The notes beneath the pieces were generated by a model that was not told where the DNA came from, ran no database searches, and saw only the letters and a list, made by a program, of their open reading frames with translations. Shown piece by piece: positions 8,408 to 16,617 of a DNA stretch of 42,409 bases (position 1 is its first letter; each line of letters begins with the position of its first letter). Made by a program: the position numbers and the translations under genes. Origin of the DNA: Aquaspirillum serpens DSM 68 (GTDB lineage Bacteria > Pseudomonadota > Gammaproteobacteria > Burkholderiales > Aquaspirillaceae); assembly GCF_000420525.1 (NCBI RefSeq), contig NZ_ATVC01000016.1:1-42409 (forward strand). Direction: 5' to 3'.

Positions 8408-8572
8408 ATGGAATTTTTATTCCAGCTCTTTATCGGCTACCCGATATGGGTATGGCTCATGTTCTTTTTTATGGACTATCGGGAATCAGCGAAACCGTTT
8501 TGCCAGTTAATTCCCGCGCTAAGCGGGTGGTATTGCGCACCGCGAGGGCATAGACCGACAACTGAGGATTAG
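8408..8572 (+). pseudogene. Short membrane ORF after terB, possible truncated TerC-like gene
   Basis: A 54-codon frame starts at an ATG with AAGGCAGGG upstream, 33 bp after the TerB-like stop. It encodes a strongly hydrophobic N-terminus (FIGYPIWVWLMFFFM) resembling the first membrane helix of TerC-type proteins. After about residue 24 the frame enters the 3' end of the opposite-strand GMC oxidoreductase gene and becomes non-hydrophobic, so only about 70 bp are independent sequence. The simplest reading is a TerC-like gene cut off by a rearrangement. A genuine small membrane protein or chance is also possible. Confidence 0.3.
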
Positions 8573-10094
8573 TACCGACACTGGTCGGAAAAATTGAACC
8601 ATCGATCACCGACAAATTATCGACCTGCCAATGGCGGCCATAACTATTGACCACGCCTTGTTCTTCTCTTGCACTCATGGCACAGCCGCCCATCACATGA
8701 GCACTGACTAACTTGGCTTGAAGAATGGCTAACGGCAAATCGGCAATTGCCTGTTGTGCAGCTTGCCACGAAGGATAAGGTTCGGCTGCCTCATGAATCG
8801 GTAACACAGATTTCGCGCCAGCAGCGAATTGAATTTCTGCCATGCTTAACCACGCACGCCGCACCCCATCCCACAACGTATCTGTCATCACATAATCTAA
8901 CACCGCTGAACCATCGGCGTTCAAGATAACGTGTCCCCCTTTGCTGTCAGGATGAAAACCATCACGCATTAGGGCAATCATGACATGAAGATGAGGGTAT
9001 TGCTGCATCAGCTCGGCGTGTCTTTCTCCATGCCCCTGCAAAGTGACTGAGGCAAGAAGGGGATGCACCGGTGGTACTTCCAACTTGTAGCCAATCGGCC
9101 CATCAATCTCATCACGGTGCAAAAAGTGATCGGAATAAACCGTTTGTGGTGCGCCTTGCCAAGCTTCGACCTTATTCGGCATCACAGCGGCAGACAGGCA
9201 CACCGGATGCAAAAAGGTTCTTTTACCTAATTGGCTGTAAGGGTCGGGAAATTGGCTGCGCAATAGCAAAGCCGGTGAGCCAATCGCCCCTGCCGCAACG
9301 ATAAAGTGCTTTGCCCGAAACAGAACCGTGTGCCCTGGTTTGGGAATGCGACCATCGGTACCGTGCATTGCCACCGCCCGTAAGACTTCCACTTTGCCTT
9401 TGCGCTCAATAAACCGCTGGGCACGTAGGCGAGTGTAAAGTGTTGCGCCTGCCGCTAGCGCCGCCGGAATGGTGGTGGTCAACATCGAGCGTTTAGCATT
9501 GGTGGGACAGCCCATGCCGCAGTAACCAAGATTCCAACAGCCTCGGACATTGCGCTTGACTCGTCCCACGCTCAGCCCCAATTTTTTACAACCTCGCTCT
9601 AACACCACATTATTCGCATTGGGATCTGCCTGCCACGGCCGAATATCCAAATAGCTTTCTACCTGTTCAAACCAAGGTTTGAGTTCGATCGGGCTGAATT
9701 CGCGCATATCCAACCGATCACGCCAATAGGTCAATGTTTCTGCGGGTGTCCGAAAGCTGCTGGTCCAATTGACCGTTGTTGAGCCGCCAACCGTCCGCCC
9801 TTGCAGGATGGTAATTCCCATATCACGGGTTTTTTGTGCGGCAGCTTGTTGATAGAGTTGTGAATAAGCATTGGCTTCATTCATATCGAAATCGATAGAC
9901 GTTGCCAATTGTCCTTCTTCAATGATGGCAACGTGCAACCCTGCTTCGGTTAGCAATTTGGCCGCCATGCCTCCACCGGCACCCGAGCCGACAATCACAA
10001 CATCGTATTCTGCCTCTAGTGTGCCGGGTAATTCGGCTGCATCAATCACGCGCCAGCCAGCTGATAGTCCACTACGATAAGGATCTGGTGTCAC
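8469..10094 (-). CDS. GMC-family FAD-dependent oxidoreductase
   Basis: The 541-residue protein starts at a GTG with AAGGGG upstream; no nearby in-frame ATG exists. The N-terminal dinucleotide fold is YDVVIVGSGAGGGMAAKLL (30-48). GRTVGGSTTVNW follows the FAD contacts, and a cysteine cluster sits at C186, C192 and C196 (CWNLGYCGMGCP). Active-site blocks HVMGGCAMS and SIFPTSVGTNPQLSVYALA are near the C-terminus. Family members of this cysteine-containing type oxidise alcohols, often hydrophobic or terpenoid. It follows an aldehyde dehydrogenase and a Tat-signal protein on the same strand, so alcohol to aldehyde to acid conversion is the inferred pathway. The in vivo electron acceptor is not evident. 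Confidence 0.85.
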   Translation of the reverse strand: MTPDPYRSGLSAGWRVIDAAELPGTLEAEYDVVIVGSGAGGGMAAKLLTEAGLHVAIIEEGQLATSIDFDMNEANAYSQLYQQAAAQKTRDMGITILQGRTVGGSTTVNWTSSFRTPAETLTYWRDRLDMREFSPIELKPWFEQVESYLDIRPWQADPNANNVVLERGCKKLGLSVGRVKRNVRGCWNLGYCGMGCPTNAKRSMLTTTIPAALAAGATLYTRLRAQRFIERKGKVEVLRAVAMHGTDGRIPKPGHTVLFRAKHFIVAAGAIGSPALLLRSQFPDPYSQLGKRTFLHPVCLSAAVMPNKVEAWQGAPQTVYSDHFLHRDEIDGPIGYKLEVPPVHPLLASVTLQGHGERHAELMQQYPHLHVMIALMRDGFHPDSKGGHVILNADGSAVLDYVMTDTLWDGVRRAWLSMAEIQFAAGAKSVLPIHEAAEPYPSWQAAQQAIADLPLAILQAKLVSAHVMGGCAMSAREEQGVVNSYGRHWQVDNLSVIDGSIFPTSVGTNPQLSVYALAVRNTTRLARELTGKTVSLIPDSP

Positions 10095-10133
10095 AGTGTG
10101 TTTCCCCTTGCTGAATCTATTTTTCGTTATTTT

Positions 10134-10670
10134 TTATTTTTTGAGGTGAGGCGGCCCAGGATAGCCAATGTGTGGCCACGTTTGTTTATCGGCATACCAA
10201 GCAGCAAGAATCACAGTTTTTAATCCTTGATAGCCTGCCCGTAGATGGGTGAGCGAACTATGGCGCCAGTCTTGTAAAAACGCCTCGACTTCTTGCCGTG
10301 TTGCTTCTTGCCATGGATGAGAGACCCCAGCAATCACATGACGAAATAAGCGTTTACGTAACGCTTGCAACAACAAATTAAGCGATTCTTGTTGTTCATG
10401 GGCAAGGTTGGCTAACACCCCATCCAGTTGATGCAAGAATCGCTCTACATGCTGCCGTGGCATCGAGGCCGGCCATAAGGGATGTAATACCGCCGGTGCT
10501 AAGGCAAGCCAAAATGCTTGCTGCTGCGGTTGGAGTATTTGCCACCCGCCATCAGGTGGTGGAAATTGTGCAGGATGTGGTGGGTCATCCCACGTAGTCA
10601 TCAAGCTGCCAGCGCCAGCAATGACAACCGATGCAGCCCCCCACTGTAGGAAACGGCGCCGAGTAACCAT
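10134..10670 (-). CDS. Tat-signal secreted protein, likely partner subunit of the GMC oxidoreductase
   Basis: The ATG at 10668-10670 is chosen because GGGGAGAGG lies just upstream and the protein then opens with MVTRRRFLQWGAASVVIAG, a twin-arginine signal peptide. This gives 178 residues. The rest is helical, without recognisable catalytic motifs, and resembles the small Tat-exported subunit often encoded beside GMC oxidoreductases (gluconate 2-dehydrogenase subunit 3-like). It lies 12 bp after the dehydrogenase stop and 39 bp before the GMC start, so the three genes look like one operon. I infer that it may carry the GMC protein, which has no signal of its own, to the periplasm by co-export. 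Confidence 0.7.
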   Translation of the reverse strand: MVTRRRFLQWGAASVVIAGAGSLMTTWDDPPHPAQFPPPDGGWQILQPQQQAFWLALAPAVLHPLWPASMPRQHVERFLHQLDGVLANLAHEQQESLNLLLQALRKRLFRHVIAGVSHPWQEATRQEVEAFLQDWRHSSLTHLRAGYQGLKTVILAAWYADKQTWPHIGYPGPPHLKK

Positions 10671-10681
10671 GCCTCTCCCCT

Positions 10682-12102
10682 TTATTTGCGTAACATCAGA
10701 CGTAGTAATGTATTGACCAGTTTGCCATAGGGCGGACTTAACCACGGTAAGGGAGAATAGCGTCCAACCTGAAAAATGGGTTTCAATTTACTAAAGGTTA
10801 AAAACCCTTCATAACCGTGATAGTGTCCCATGCCTGACGCACCAATGCCCCCAAACGGTAAATCATCCTGTGCCACGTGTAAAACAGTATCGTTAATTGT
10901 CACCCCGCCACTGTGCGTATGCTGCAGGAAATGTTGAATTCGTTTTTGGTTACGATCAAACAGATATAACGCCAGTGGCCGAGGTTGCGCCTGTAAGGAA
11001 GCTAGCACTTCTTCTTCACTGCGATAAGCCACCACCGGCAAAATCGGCCCAAAAATTTCTTCTTGCATGATCCGCATCGTCGGGTGGGTATGGCGAACTA
11101 AATAGGGGGGCAGTTTTTGGCTGGTGTGGAAATCTTCCCCAAGAGGGTTAATTTCTATCACCTCTGCCCCTTGCTCAACCGCTTCAGTCAGTAAACTTTG
11201 TAAACGCTGTTTGTGATGAGAATGAATGATGGCTGTGTAATCGGGGTTATGTTGCAACTGGGGATAGTAACGACACACCGCACGTTGATAGTGTTCTAAA
11301 AAAGCCTCTTGTTGGCTATCGTGTACCCACACATAATCTGGCGCAACACAGGTTTGCCCTGCATTGAGTAATTTCCCTACTTCCCTACCGCAATCCGTTC
11401 TGCGGCGTGGGCAATGTCTGCCTCTGGCGCAATAAAAACTGGAGACTTGCCGCCAAGCTCTAAGGTAATCGGCGTCAGATTTTCGGCGGCAGCCTGCATC
11501 ACTTTATGCCCCACTGCGGTGGAGCCAGTAAAAAACAGATGATCCCACGGTTGTCGGGCAAACTCAGCGGCAACAGCAGCATCGCCGGTGATAATCGCCA
11601 CCTTGTCCTCACTAAAGTAACGATGAAATGCTTGTTGTAAAACGATTGCTATCTGTGGGGTGTATTCCGAGAGTTTTAACATCGCTCGATTTCCTGCCGC
11701 TAACGCAGCCACCAACGGGCCAAAACTCAAATAAAGCGGATAGTTCCACGGCACAATAATCCCGACCACGCCCAAGGGTTGTGGCATCACTCGTGCACTA
11801 GCAGGTTGAAACCATAGCGAGACATGGCGCTTTTCGGGTTTTATCCAGCGAGGTAAACGCTTTTTTGCATCTTTAATCGCCTGTAAACTGGGAAAAATCT
11901 CCGCCAACTGTGTTTCAATCTCACTGCGGTGACTGAAGTCGGCGGCCAACGCCTGTTGTAACGGCTGTTGATATTCCAGCAGTAGTTGCGCCAAAGAGGT
12001 TAAATCACCTTGCCGCTGAGCAAGCGAAGGATAAGGCTGTTGACGGGCGGCGAGTTGCTGTTGTGCAAAACACTGCCGCAACCGAATAAAATCCGATTCC
12101 AT
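10682..12102 (-). pseudogene. Coniferyl-type aldehyde dehydrogenase, split by an 8-bp tandem duplication
   Basis: The gene starts at the ATG at 12100-12102 after GAGGAAACC. The first 241 codons carry IIVPWNYPLYLS and the catalytic Glu in LELGGKSPV, then stop at 11377. The sequence TTCCCTAC is present twice in tandem on the plus strand (11373-11380, 11381-11388). Removing one copy restores an open frame through LLNAGQTCVAPDYVWVHD, with the catalytic Cys, to the stop at 10682, for a 470-residue protein of normal length for coniferyl aldehyde dehydrogenases. As written, both halves are non-functional, because base and nucleophile are on different peptides. Loss of one repeat by slippage would repair it. 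It heads an operon with the Tat protein and GMC oxidoreductase. Confidence 0.88.
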
Positions 12103-12148
12103 GGTTTCCTCGTGAGATCAAAACGAATCATCTGTTATTGTTATCGCG

Positions 12149-12174
12149 GCTTGTCTAGTTTGAGACAAACAAGC
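12149..12174. promoter_or_regulatory. Nested palindrome upstream of the coniferyl aldehyde dehydrogenase operon
   Basis: TTGTCT-N6-AGACAA (12151-12168) is a perfect dyad, flanked by a second, wider pair GCTTG (12149-12153) and CAAGC (12170-12174). It lies 47 bp upstream of the minus-strand operon and 52 bp upstream of the plus-strand VWA gene. Its core TGTCTAGTTTGAGACA resembles the TGTCTCAGATTGACAC dyad in front of the sigma-54-controlled aldehyde dehydrogenase. A common regulator is possible. No GG-N10-GC promoter was seen here. Confidence 0.45.
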
Positions 12175-12220
12175 GTTTTAATGAACTTAACTGCTCTCTT
12201 TCAGAAAAGCAACGTGCGCC

Positions 12221-13432
12221 ATGTTGATTGATTTTTTTCTTGCCCTACGTCAGGCCGCGATCCCCGTCAGCCTAAAAGAATTTTTGCTGTTGCTACAGGC
12301 ATTGCAAGCGCGGCTGGCTTTTGCCTCCATCGACGAGTTTTACTACCTCAGCCGAACCCTGTTAGTGAAAGATGAAAAATGGTTTGATCGTTTTGACCAA
12401 GTATTTGGGCAATACGTCCACGGCATTGAAAGTACCCTACAAGATTTAAAAACCGCCATTCCAGAAGACTGGTTGCGTAAACAGGTTGAGAAATTTCTGT
12501 CAGAAGAAGAGAAAAAAGCACTCGAAGCGTTGGGCTTCGATGAGCTGATGCGGCGTTTACAGGAACGTTTAGCAGAACAGAAAGAACGCCATCAAGGGGG
12601 CAATAAATGGATCGGTACCGGCGGCACCAGTCCTTTCGGTGCCTATGGCTACAATCCAGCCGGTGTCAGGATTGGGCAACATGAATCACGCCATCGCCGT
12701 GCGGTTAAAGTGTGGGATCAGCGTGAATTTCGTAATTTAGATGACCAAGTTGAACTTGGCACACGCAATCTCAAAGTGGCGCTGCGCCGCTTGCGCGAAT
12801 TTGCTCGCGAGGGAGCGGCGGAAATTTTGGATTTGGATGCCACCTTACGCGCCACTGCCAGACAAGGCGGATTCTTAGATTTACAGTTTGTGCCGGAATT
12901 GCACAACACGGTGAAGGTATTGGTGTTGTTTGATATTGGTGGTTCGATGGATGACTACATCCATACCTGTGAAGAACTTTTCTCGGCAGTCCGAAGTGAA
13001 TTTAAGCACCTCGAAACCTATTACTTCCACAACTGCGTGTATGAAAAGCTGTGGCGTGATAATCAACGTCGGTGGCAAGAAACCGAGTCAACTTGGGATG
13101 TGTTGCATCGTTTAGGGCAAGATTGGAAATTGATTATTGTCGGTGATGCCACGATGAGCCCATACGAAATCCTCTATCCCGGCGGTAGTGTTGAACACCA
13201 TAACCAAGAGGCCGGCTCAGTCTGGTTAGGGCGCTTGTTAAGTCATTTCCGACATGCGGTATGGTTAAATCCGGTAGCAGAACCGATTTGGGACATGACA
13301 GGTTCGATTCGTCTCATTAAAGAAGCGATGCACAACCGCATGTTTCCCCTGACAGTGGAAGGGTTAGACCGCGCCATGCGCCAGCTCCGCCACGGTGCGA
13401 CACCGCAGCAGGCCACACCTATACCGAGTTAA
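12221..13432 (+). CDS. VWA-domain CoxE-like protein
   Basis: The 403-residue protein has a helical N-terminal region (1-125), a Gly-rich linker (GTGGTSPFGAYGYN) and a C-terminal von Willebrand A domain with the MIDAS motif FDIGGSMDD (about 237-245) and a later IVGDATMSPYE. It matches the CoxE-like family, whose members work with a MoxR AAA+ ATPase in maturing metalloenzymes or protein complexes. No MoxR gene is adjacent, so the partner must be elsewhere or absent. There is no clear ribosome-binding site before the ATG. It overlaps the convergent rluA by 4 bases. The client protein is unknown. Confidence 0.82.
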   Translation: MLIDFFLALRQAAIPVSLKEFLLLLQALQARLAFASIDEFYYLSRTLLVKDEKWFDRFDQVFGQYVHGIESTLQDLKTAIPEDWLRKQVEKFLSEEEKKALEALGFDELMRRLQERLAEQKERHQGGNKWIGTGGTSPFGAYGYNPAGVRIGQHESRHRRAVKVWDQREFRNLDDQVELGTRNLKVALRRLREFAREGAAEILDLDATLRATARQGGFLDLQFVPELHNTVKVLVLFDIGGSMDDYIHTCEELFSAVRSEFKHLETYYFHNCVYEKLWRDNQRRWQETESTWDVLHRLGQDWKLIIVGDATMSPYEILYPGGSVEHHNQEAGSVWLGRLLSHFRHAVWLNPVAEPIWDMTGSIRLIKEAMHNRMFPLTVEGLDRAMRQLRHGATPQQATPIPS

Positions 13433-14097
13433 AACTCACAGGGGGCAACACAGCTTATTTCATATTGCTGTTTAGGATGCTGAAACTGGAGAAACTCGGC
13501 GTGAAGCAGTAAGCGTGGGCTGGCTAATTGCACCTCTGTCGGCGCATAAAAACGATCACCGATAATCGGATGCCCTAGCGCCAGCATGTGAACCCGTAAT
13601 TGGTGTGAGCGTCCGGTGACAGGATAGAGTGCGACACGGGTGCGAGTGTCATCCTGTGCTAAGACACGGTATAAGGTTTGTGAGGGTTTGCCGTGTTCGA
13701 AGCAGACTTTTTGCAACGGGCGTCTTGGCCAATCACAAATCAATGGCAGATCCACTTCCCCCTGTTTTGAAGGTAATAGCCCCGACACTTCAGCGAGATA
13801 GCGTTTTTTGGTTTGCCGTTGTTGAAATTGAATTTTTAAGCTGCGTTCGCAGTTTTTGTTCAGGCTAAATAACAAAATGCCCGAGGTATCCATATCTAAA
13901 CGGTGAACCAGTTCTGCGGTTGGATATTGTTGTCTGACACGCGACCATGCGCTGTCATAGTGGTTAGGATCGCGGCCAGGTTGCGACAGCAAACCCGCTG
14001 GTTTGTTGATGATGACAAAGTCTGGATCGATGTGGAGCCATTCTAGCGGTGCCGAGGGCGGCGCATAGATAAATGGCTCAGTATTCTGTGGCAACAT
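13429..14097 (-). CDS. rluA: RluA-family rRNA/tRNA pseudouridine synthase
   Basis: The 222-residue protein is close to E. coli RluA (219), which modifies 23S rRNA U746 and tRNA U32. It has the active-site motif HRLDMDTSG (catalytic Asp about 68), the leading LHIDPDFVIINKPAGLLSQPG, and the C-terminal block PVTGRSHQLRVHMLALGHPI. It lacks an S4 domain, as RluA does. It begins 3 bp after the ParE stop, so it may be co-transcribed with parDE. It converges with the VWA gene. Identity as RluA rather than RluC/RluD-like rests on length and domain content. Confidence 0.88.
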   Translation of the reverse strand: MLPQNTEPFIYAPPSAPLEWLHIDPDFVIINKPAGLLSQPGRDPNHYDSAWSRVRQQYPTAELVHRLDMDTSGILLFSLNKNCERSLKIQFQQRQTKKRYLAEVSGLLPSKQGEVDLPLICDWPRRPLQKVCFEHGKPSQTLYRVLAQDDTRTRVALYPVTGRSHQLRVHMLALGHPIIGDRFYAPTEVQLASPRLLLHAEFLQFQHPKQQYEISCVAPCEF

Positions 14098-14100
14098 TTT

Positions 14101-14394
14101 TTATGAGAGATGACGAGCTGCGTCCATACGTTCGTGCAGAATCCGAATAATTGCAATGCCGTAGGTTGTTAAACGAAAGTAAATTGTGTGACGTTCAACA
14201 TTCTGACGACGATAGCCCGAACGAATATAGTCGCAAGCAGGTGCGATCTTAGGTGTCTGTGCTAACTCAGAAAAAGCCGATGTGAGCAGATCAATATAGC
14301 GATTGGCTTGTTCTATACCCCATTGTTGGTTGGTGTATAGCCAGATTGCCTCTAAATCACGCTCGGCAGCAGGGCTTAAGCGATACTCAGCCAT
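14101..14394 (-). CDS. parE: ParE-type toxin (RelE/ParE superfamily)
   Basis: The 97-residue protein shows the ParE layout: YRLSPAAERDLEAIWLYTNQQWG at the N-terminus and the C-terminal strand block HTIYFRLTTYGIAIIRILHERMD. ParE proteins poison DNA gyrase; RelE relatives cleave mRNA, and sequence alone favours ParE. Its ATG overlaps the antitoxin stop by 8 bases, the usual coupling that keeps antitoxin in excess. No truncation is seen. Confidence 0.88.
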   Translation of the reverse strand: MAEYRLSPAAERDLEAIWLYTNQQWGIEQANRYIDLLTSAFSELAQTPKIAPACDYIRSGYRRQNVERHTIYFRLTTYGIAIIRILHERMDAARHLS

Positions 14395-14632
14395 GTTGTT
14401 GGCTCATCTTTTGTTTGAAAGCCTCTGCATTAAAGGGCTTGGGTTCGCCGCTGGCCTCGCCTTCAATCAACGCGGTACGAATTGCCTCCATTTCAAGGCT
14501 GCGTTCTTGCTCTCGCCGAATCAAATCACGAATAAACTCACTGTCATTCGTATAACGCCCTGTGCTAATTTGTGCTTTGATCCAGTTATCTTGCTGATCG
14601 GTCAAGGTAATGGTTTTACGAACAGTTTTCAT
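14387..14632 (-). CDS. parD: ParD-type antitoxin
   Basis: The 81-residue protein begins MKTVRKTITLTDQQDNWI with a ribbon-helix-helix domain (ISTGRYTNDSEFIRDLIRR), the CC2985/ParD antitoxin family pattern. The C-terminal tail (about 45-81), rich in Glu and Lys, is the expected toxin-binding segment. AAGGAC precedes the ATG. It is the first gene of a parD-parE pair and probably represses its own promoter, where a dyad is present. Confidence 0.88.
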   Translation of the reverse strand: MKTVRKTITLTDQQDNWIKAQISTGRYTNDSEFIRDLIRREQERSLEMEAIRTALIEGEASGEPKPFNAEAFKQKMSQQHG

Positions 14633-14671
14633 GGTGAGTGTCCTTTTGGGTTAAACCGCATCAATATTCAT

Positions 14672-14690
14672 ACTATTGGTGCAATATAGT
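14672..14690. promoter_or_regulatory. Dyad upstream of parDE, candidate autoregulatory operator
   Basis: ACTAT-N9-ATAGT lies 40-58 bp before the parD ATG. It overlaps one arm of another inverted repeat (ATTGGTGC at 14675-14682 and GCACCAAT at 14699-14706) that could form a weak hairpin after pgpA. Ribbon-helix-helix antitoxins bind such short dyads. Function is inferred from position. Confidence 0.4.
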
Positions 14691-14728
14691 GTAAGTCAGC
14701 ACCAATTACCAGTACCAAGAAAAGAGAC

Positions 14729-15226
14729 TTAAATCAGATCGTTTTGTAATACGATGGTCATGACCAAGAGCGAAAAGCCTGCGGCAATCAGATCATCCAA
14801 CATCACCCCGATACCACCCTTGACCCGACGATCAAGCCAGCTAATCGGCCAAGGCTTAATCGTGTCAAAAAACCGGAATACGATAAAAGCCACAGACCAC
14901 GTCATGGCATTAGTCGGTAAGAAAGACAGCAACAGCCACATAGACACCATCTCATCCCACACCATGCCACCATGATCGGGATGCCCTAACGCCTTACCTG
15001 TGATCTCACAAATCCAACAACCCACCAAAAACGCCGGAATACAGGCCCATGCCAACGCCTGTTGGGTAAACCCCAACAACAAAAAAGCAGCAAACATAGG
15101 CAGGGCAAACAGCGTTCCTGCGGTACCCGGGGCAGAGGGAGCAAGGCCGCTACCAAAACCGAAAGCGATAAAATAGGCAGGATGAGAAAGGATGAAGTTC
15201 CAATCAGCTCGTCGCGAAATGGTCAA
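14729..15226 (-). CDS. pgpA: Phosphatidylglycerophosphatase A
   Basis: The 165-residue integral membrane protein carries the PgpA signature FGFGSGLAPSAPGTAGTL (about 22-39) and HPDHGGMVWDEMVSMW (about 82-97), followed by FRFFDTIKPWPISWLD. It dephosphorylates phosphatidylglycerophosphate to phosphatidylglycerol in the inner membrane. The start is a TTG at 15224-15226 with AAAGGA at correct spacing; no ATG or GTG fits. It overlaps the 3' end of thiL by 23 bases. It is the last gene of the nusB-thiL-pgpA group, the common gammaproteobacterial order. Confidence 0.92.
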   Translation of the reverse strand: MTISRRADWNFILSHPAYFIAFGFGSGLAPSAPGTAGTLFALPMFAAFLLLGFTQQALAWACIPAFLVGCWICEITGKALGHPDHGGMVWDEMVSMWLLLSFLPTNAMTWSVAFIVFRFFDTIKPWPISWLDRRVKGGIGVMLDDLIAAGFSLLVMTIVLQNDLI

Positions 15227-16163
15227 AACCGGTCCTTTCTATTGGCATCGGCTGCCCGTGTGTATCGAGCACCACCGTACCGGTATGAGCCGCTTCGACC
15301 TGACCAATACGAGAAACCGGAACCCCAACGCGATGAGCGATATCAACGATGGCTTGTCTGGCGGTGGCTGGCGCGGTGAAACACAGCTCATAGTCGTCCC
15401 CCCCTGCCAACGCCCATTCTGGTTTAAACCATGAAGCATGTTGCCATAGAGGATTAACTGGTATTTGATCCCACCACAACGTGGCGCCCAAACCACCGGA
15501 TCGCTGCAAAATATGACCTAAATCCGCCAACAGCCCATCTGATACATCAATCGCAGCATGAGCGCATGACAGCAAAGCCTGACCGAGTGCCACACGTGGT
15601 TCCGGCTGTTCTAATGCCATCAGTGCATGGTGTTGCTCTGCTGGTGTAAGGGAGAGTTGTTGTTGGCGATACGTCAAGCCAATGGCAGCACAACCCACCG
15701 TACCACTCAGCCAAATATCATCACCTACCTGTGCTTGATCGCGCCGCAGGGCACAACCGTGTGGCGTTTCACCGATAATAGTGACTGATAAAGTCAACGG
15801 CCCACGCGTGGTATCACCTCCGATAACATCTACCTGATAACGGTCAGCAAGGGCAAAAAACCCCCTAGCAAAATCGGCTACCCAATCTTGATTGACCGTC
15901 GGTAAAGCGGCAGCGAGCAATACCCATTTTGGCGTTGCTCCCATCGCAGCCATATCAGACAAATTTACCGCCAGTGTTTTATGTCCCAGCTTGTACGGAT
16001 CGACATCAGGGAAAAAATGCCGTCCCGCCACCAGCATATCGACAGAGACATGTAACTCATACCCCTGTCGTGGACTGAAAATAGCCGCATCATCCCCCAC
16101 CCCAAGTCGAGTATGTGACACGGGGCGGGTGAAATAATGGCGAATCAGTTCAAATTCATTCAT
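15204..16163 (-). CDS. thiL: Thiamine-monophosphate kinase
   Basis: The 319-residue protein begins [13 protein letters not shown] and has the ATP/Mg2+-binding GVGDDAAIF (22-30), the metal-binding VDMLVAGRHFF and LSDMAAMGA, VIGGDTTRGP, and IDVSDGLLADLGHI. ThiL phosphorylates thiamine monophosphate to thiamine diphosphate, the last step of cofactor synthesis. The length matches the family. It overlaps nusB by 8 bases and pgpA by 23, so expression is tightly coupled. Confidence 0.95.
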   Translation of the reverse strand: MNEFELIRHYFTRPVSHTRLGVGDDAAIFSPRQGYELHVSVDMLVAGRHFFPDVDPYKLGHKTLAVNLSDMAAMGATPKWVLLAAALPTVNQDWVADFARGFFALADRYQVDVIGGDTTRGPLTLSVTIIGETPHGCALRRDQAQVGDDIWLSGTVGCAAIGLTYRQQQLSLTPAEQHHALMALEQPEPRVALGQALLSCAHAAIDVSDGLLADLGHILQRSGGLGATLWWDQIPVNPLWQHASWFKPEWALAGGDDYELCFTAPATARQAIVDIAHRVGVPVSRIGQVEAAHTGTVVLDTHGQPMPIERTGFDHFATS

Positions 16164-16617
16164 CAGCAGGCATAGCCGCAGGTCGTGGCCGACGCTGCGC
16201 TTGTTTTTCTTCGGCGCGGACTTCTGCTGCCAATTTATCTAACACCCCGTTCACAAAACGATGGCCATCCGTACCGCCAAACGTTTTTGCAATTTCAATC
16301 GCCTCGTTAATGATCACTGGCGAGGGGGTTTCTGGATGGCGCAGCAGCTCTAATGCGCCCATGCGCAGAATGGCGCGCTCAACGGGGCTGACCTCATCGG
16401 GGGCCCGTTCATAAAAACGAGCTAATGCACCATCAAGATCGCTGTGATAGTTAATCACACCGAACAACAAGGTGCGGAATAACGCTTCATCAGCTTTACG
16501 GAAGCTGTCATTTTCTTTCAAATGCGCTTCAATGGCCGAGGCAGTTAAACCATTCAGTTGCCATTGGTAAATACCTTGGACGGCAAACTCACGAGCACGG
16601 CGGCGGGCGGTTTTCAT
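16156..16617 (-). CDS. nusB: Transcription antitermination factor NusB
   Basis: Starting at the ATG at 16615-16617, the protein is 153 residues and opens [22 protein letters not shown], with [25 protein letters not shown] and [12 protein letters not shown]. This is the standard all-helical NusB fold that binds boxA RNA with NusE/S10 in rRNA antitermination. A longer in-frame extension inside ribH is rejected because the chosen start forms the typical ATGA overlap with the ribH stop. The C-terminal tail is slightly extended and basic. Confidence 0.94.
   Translation of the reverse strand: MKTARRRAREFAVQGIYQWQLNGLTASAIEAHLKENDSFRKADEALFRTLLFGVINYHSDLDGALARFYERAPDEVSPVERAILRMGALELLRHPETPSPVIINEAIEIAKTFGGTDGHRFVNGVLDKLAAEVRAEEKQAQRRPRPAAMPADE

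Noticed and set aside
8408-8572. Treating the 54-codon ORF as a confirmed TerC gene
   Set aside because: Only one hydrophobic segment resembles TerC and the rest is antisense to the GMC gene, so it is kept as a low-confidence fragment.
14303-14689. Plus-strand open frame opposite parDE
   Set aside because: Both opposing genes are clear ParD and ParE matches with coupled overlap; the antisense frame has no recognisable features.
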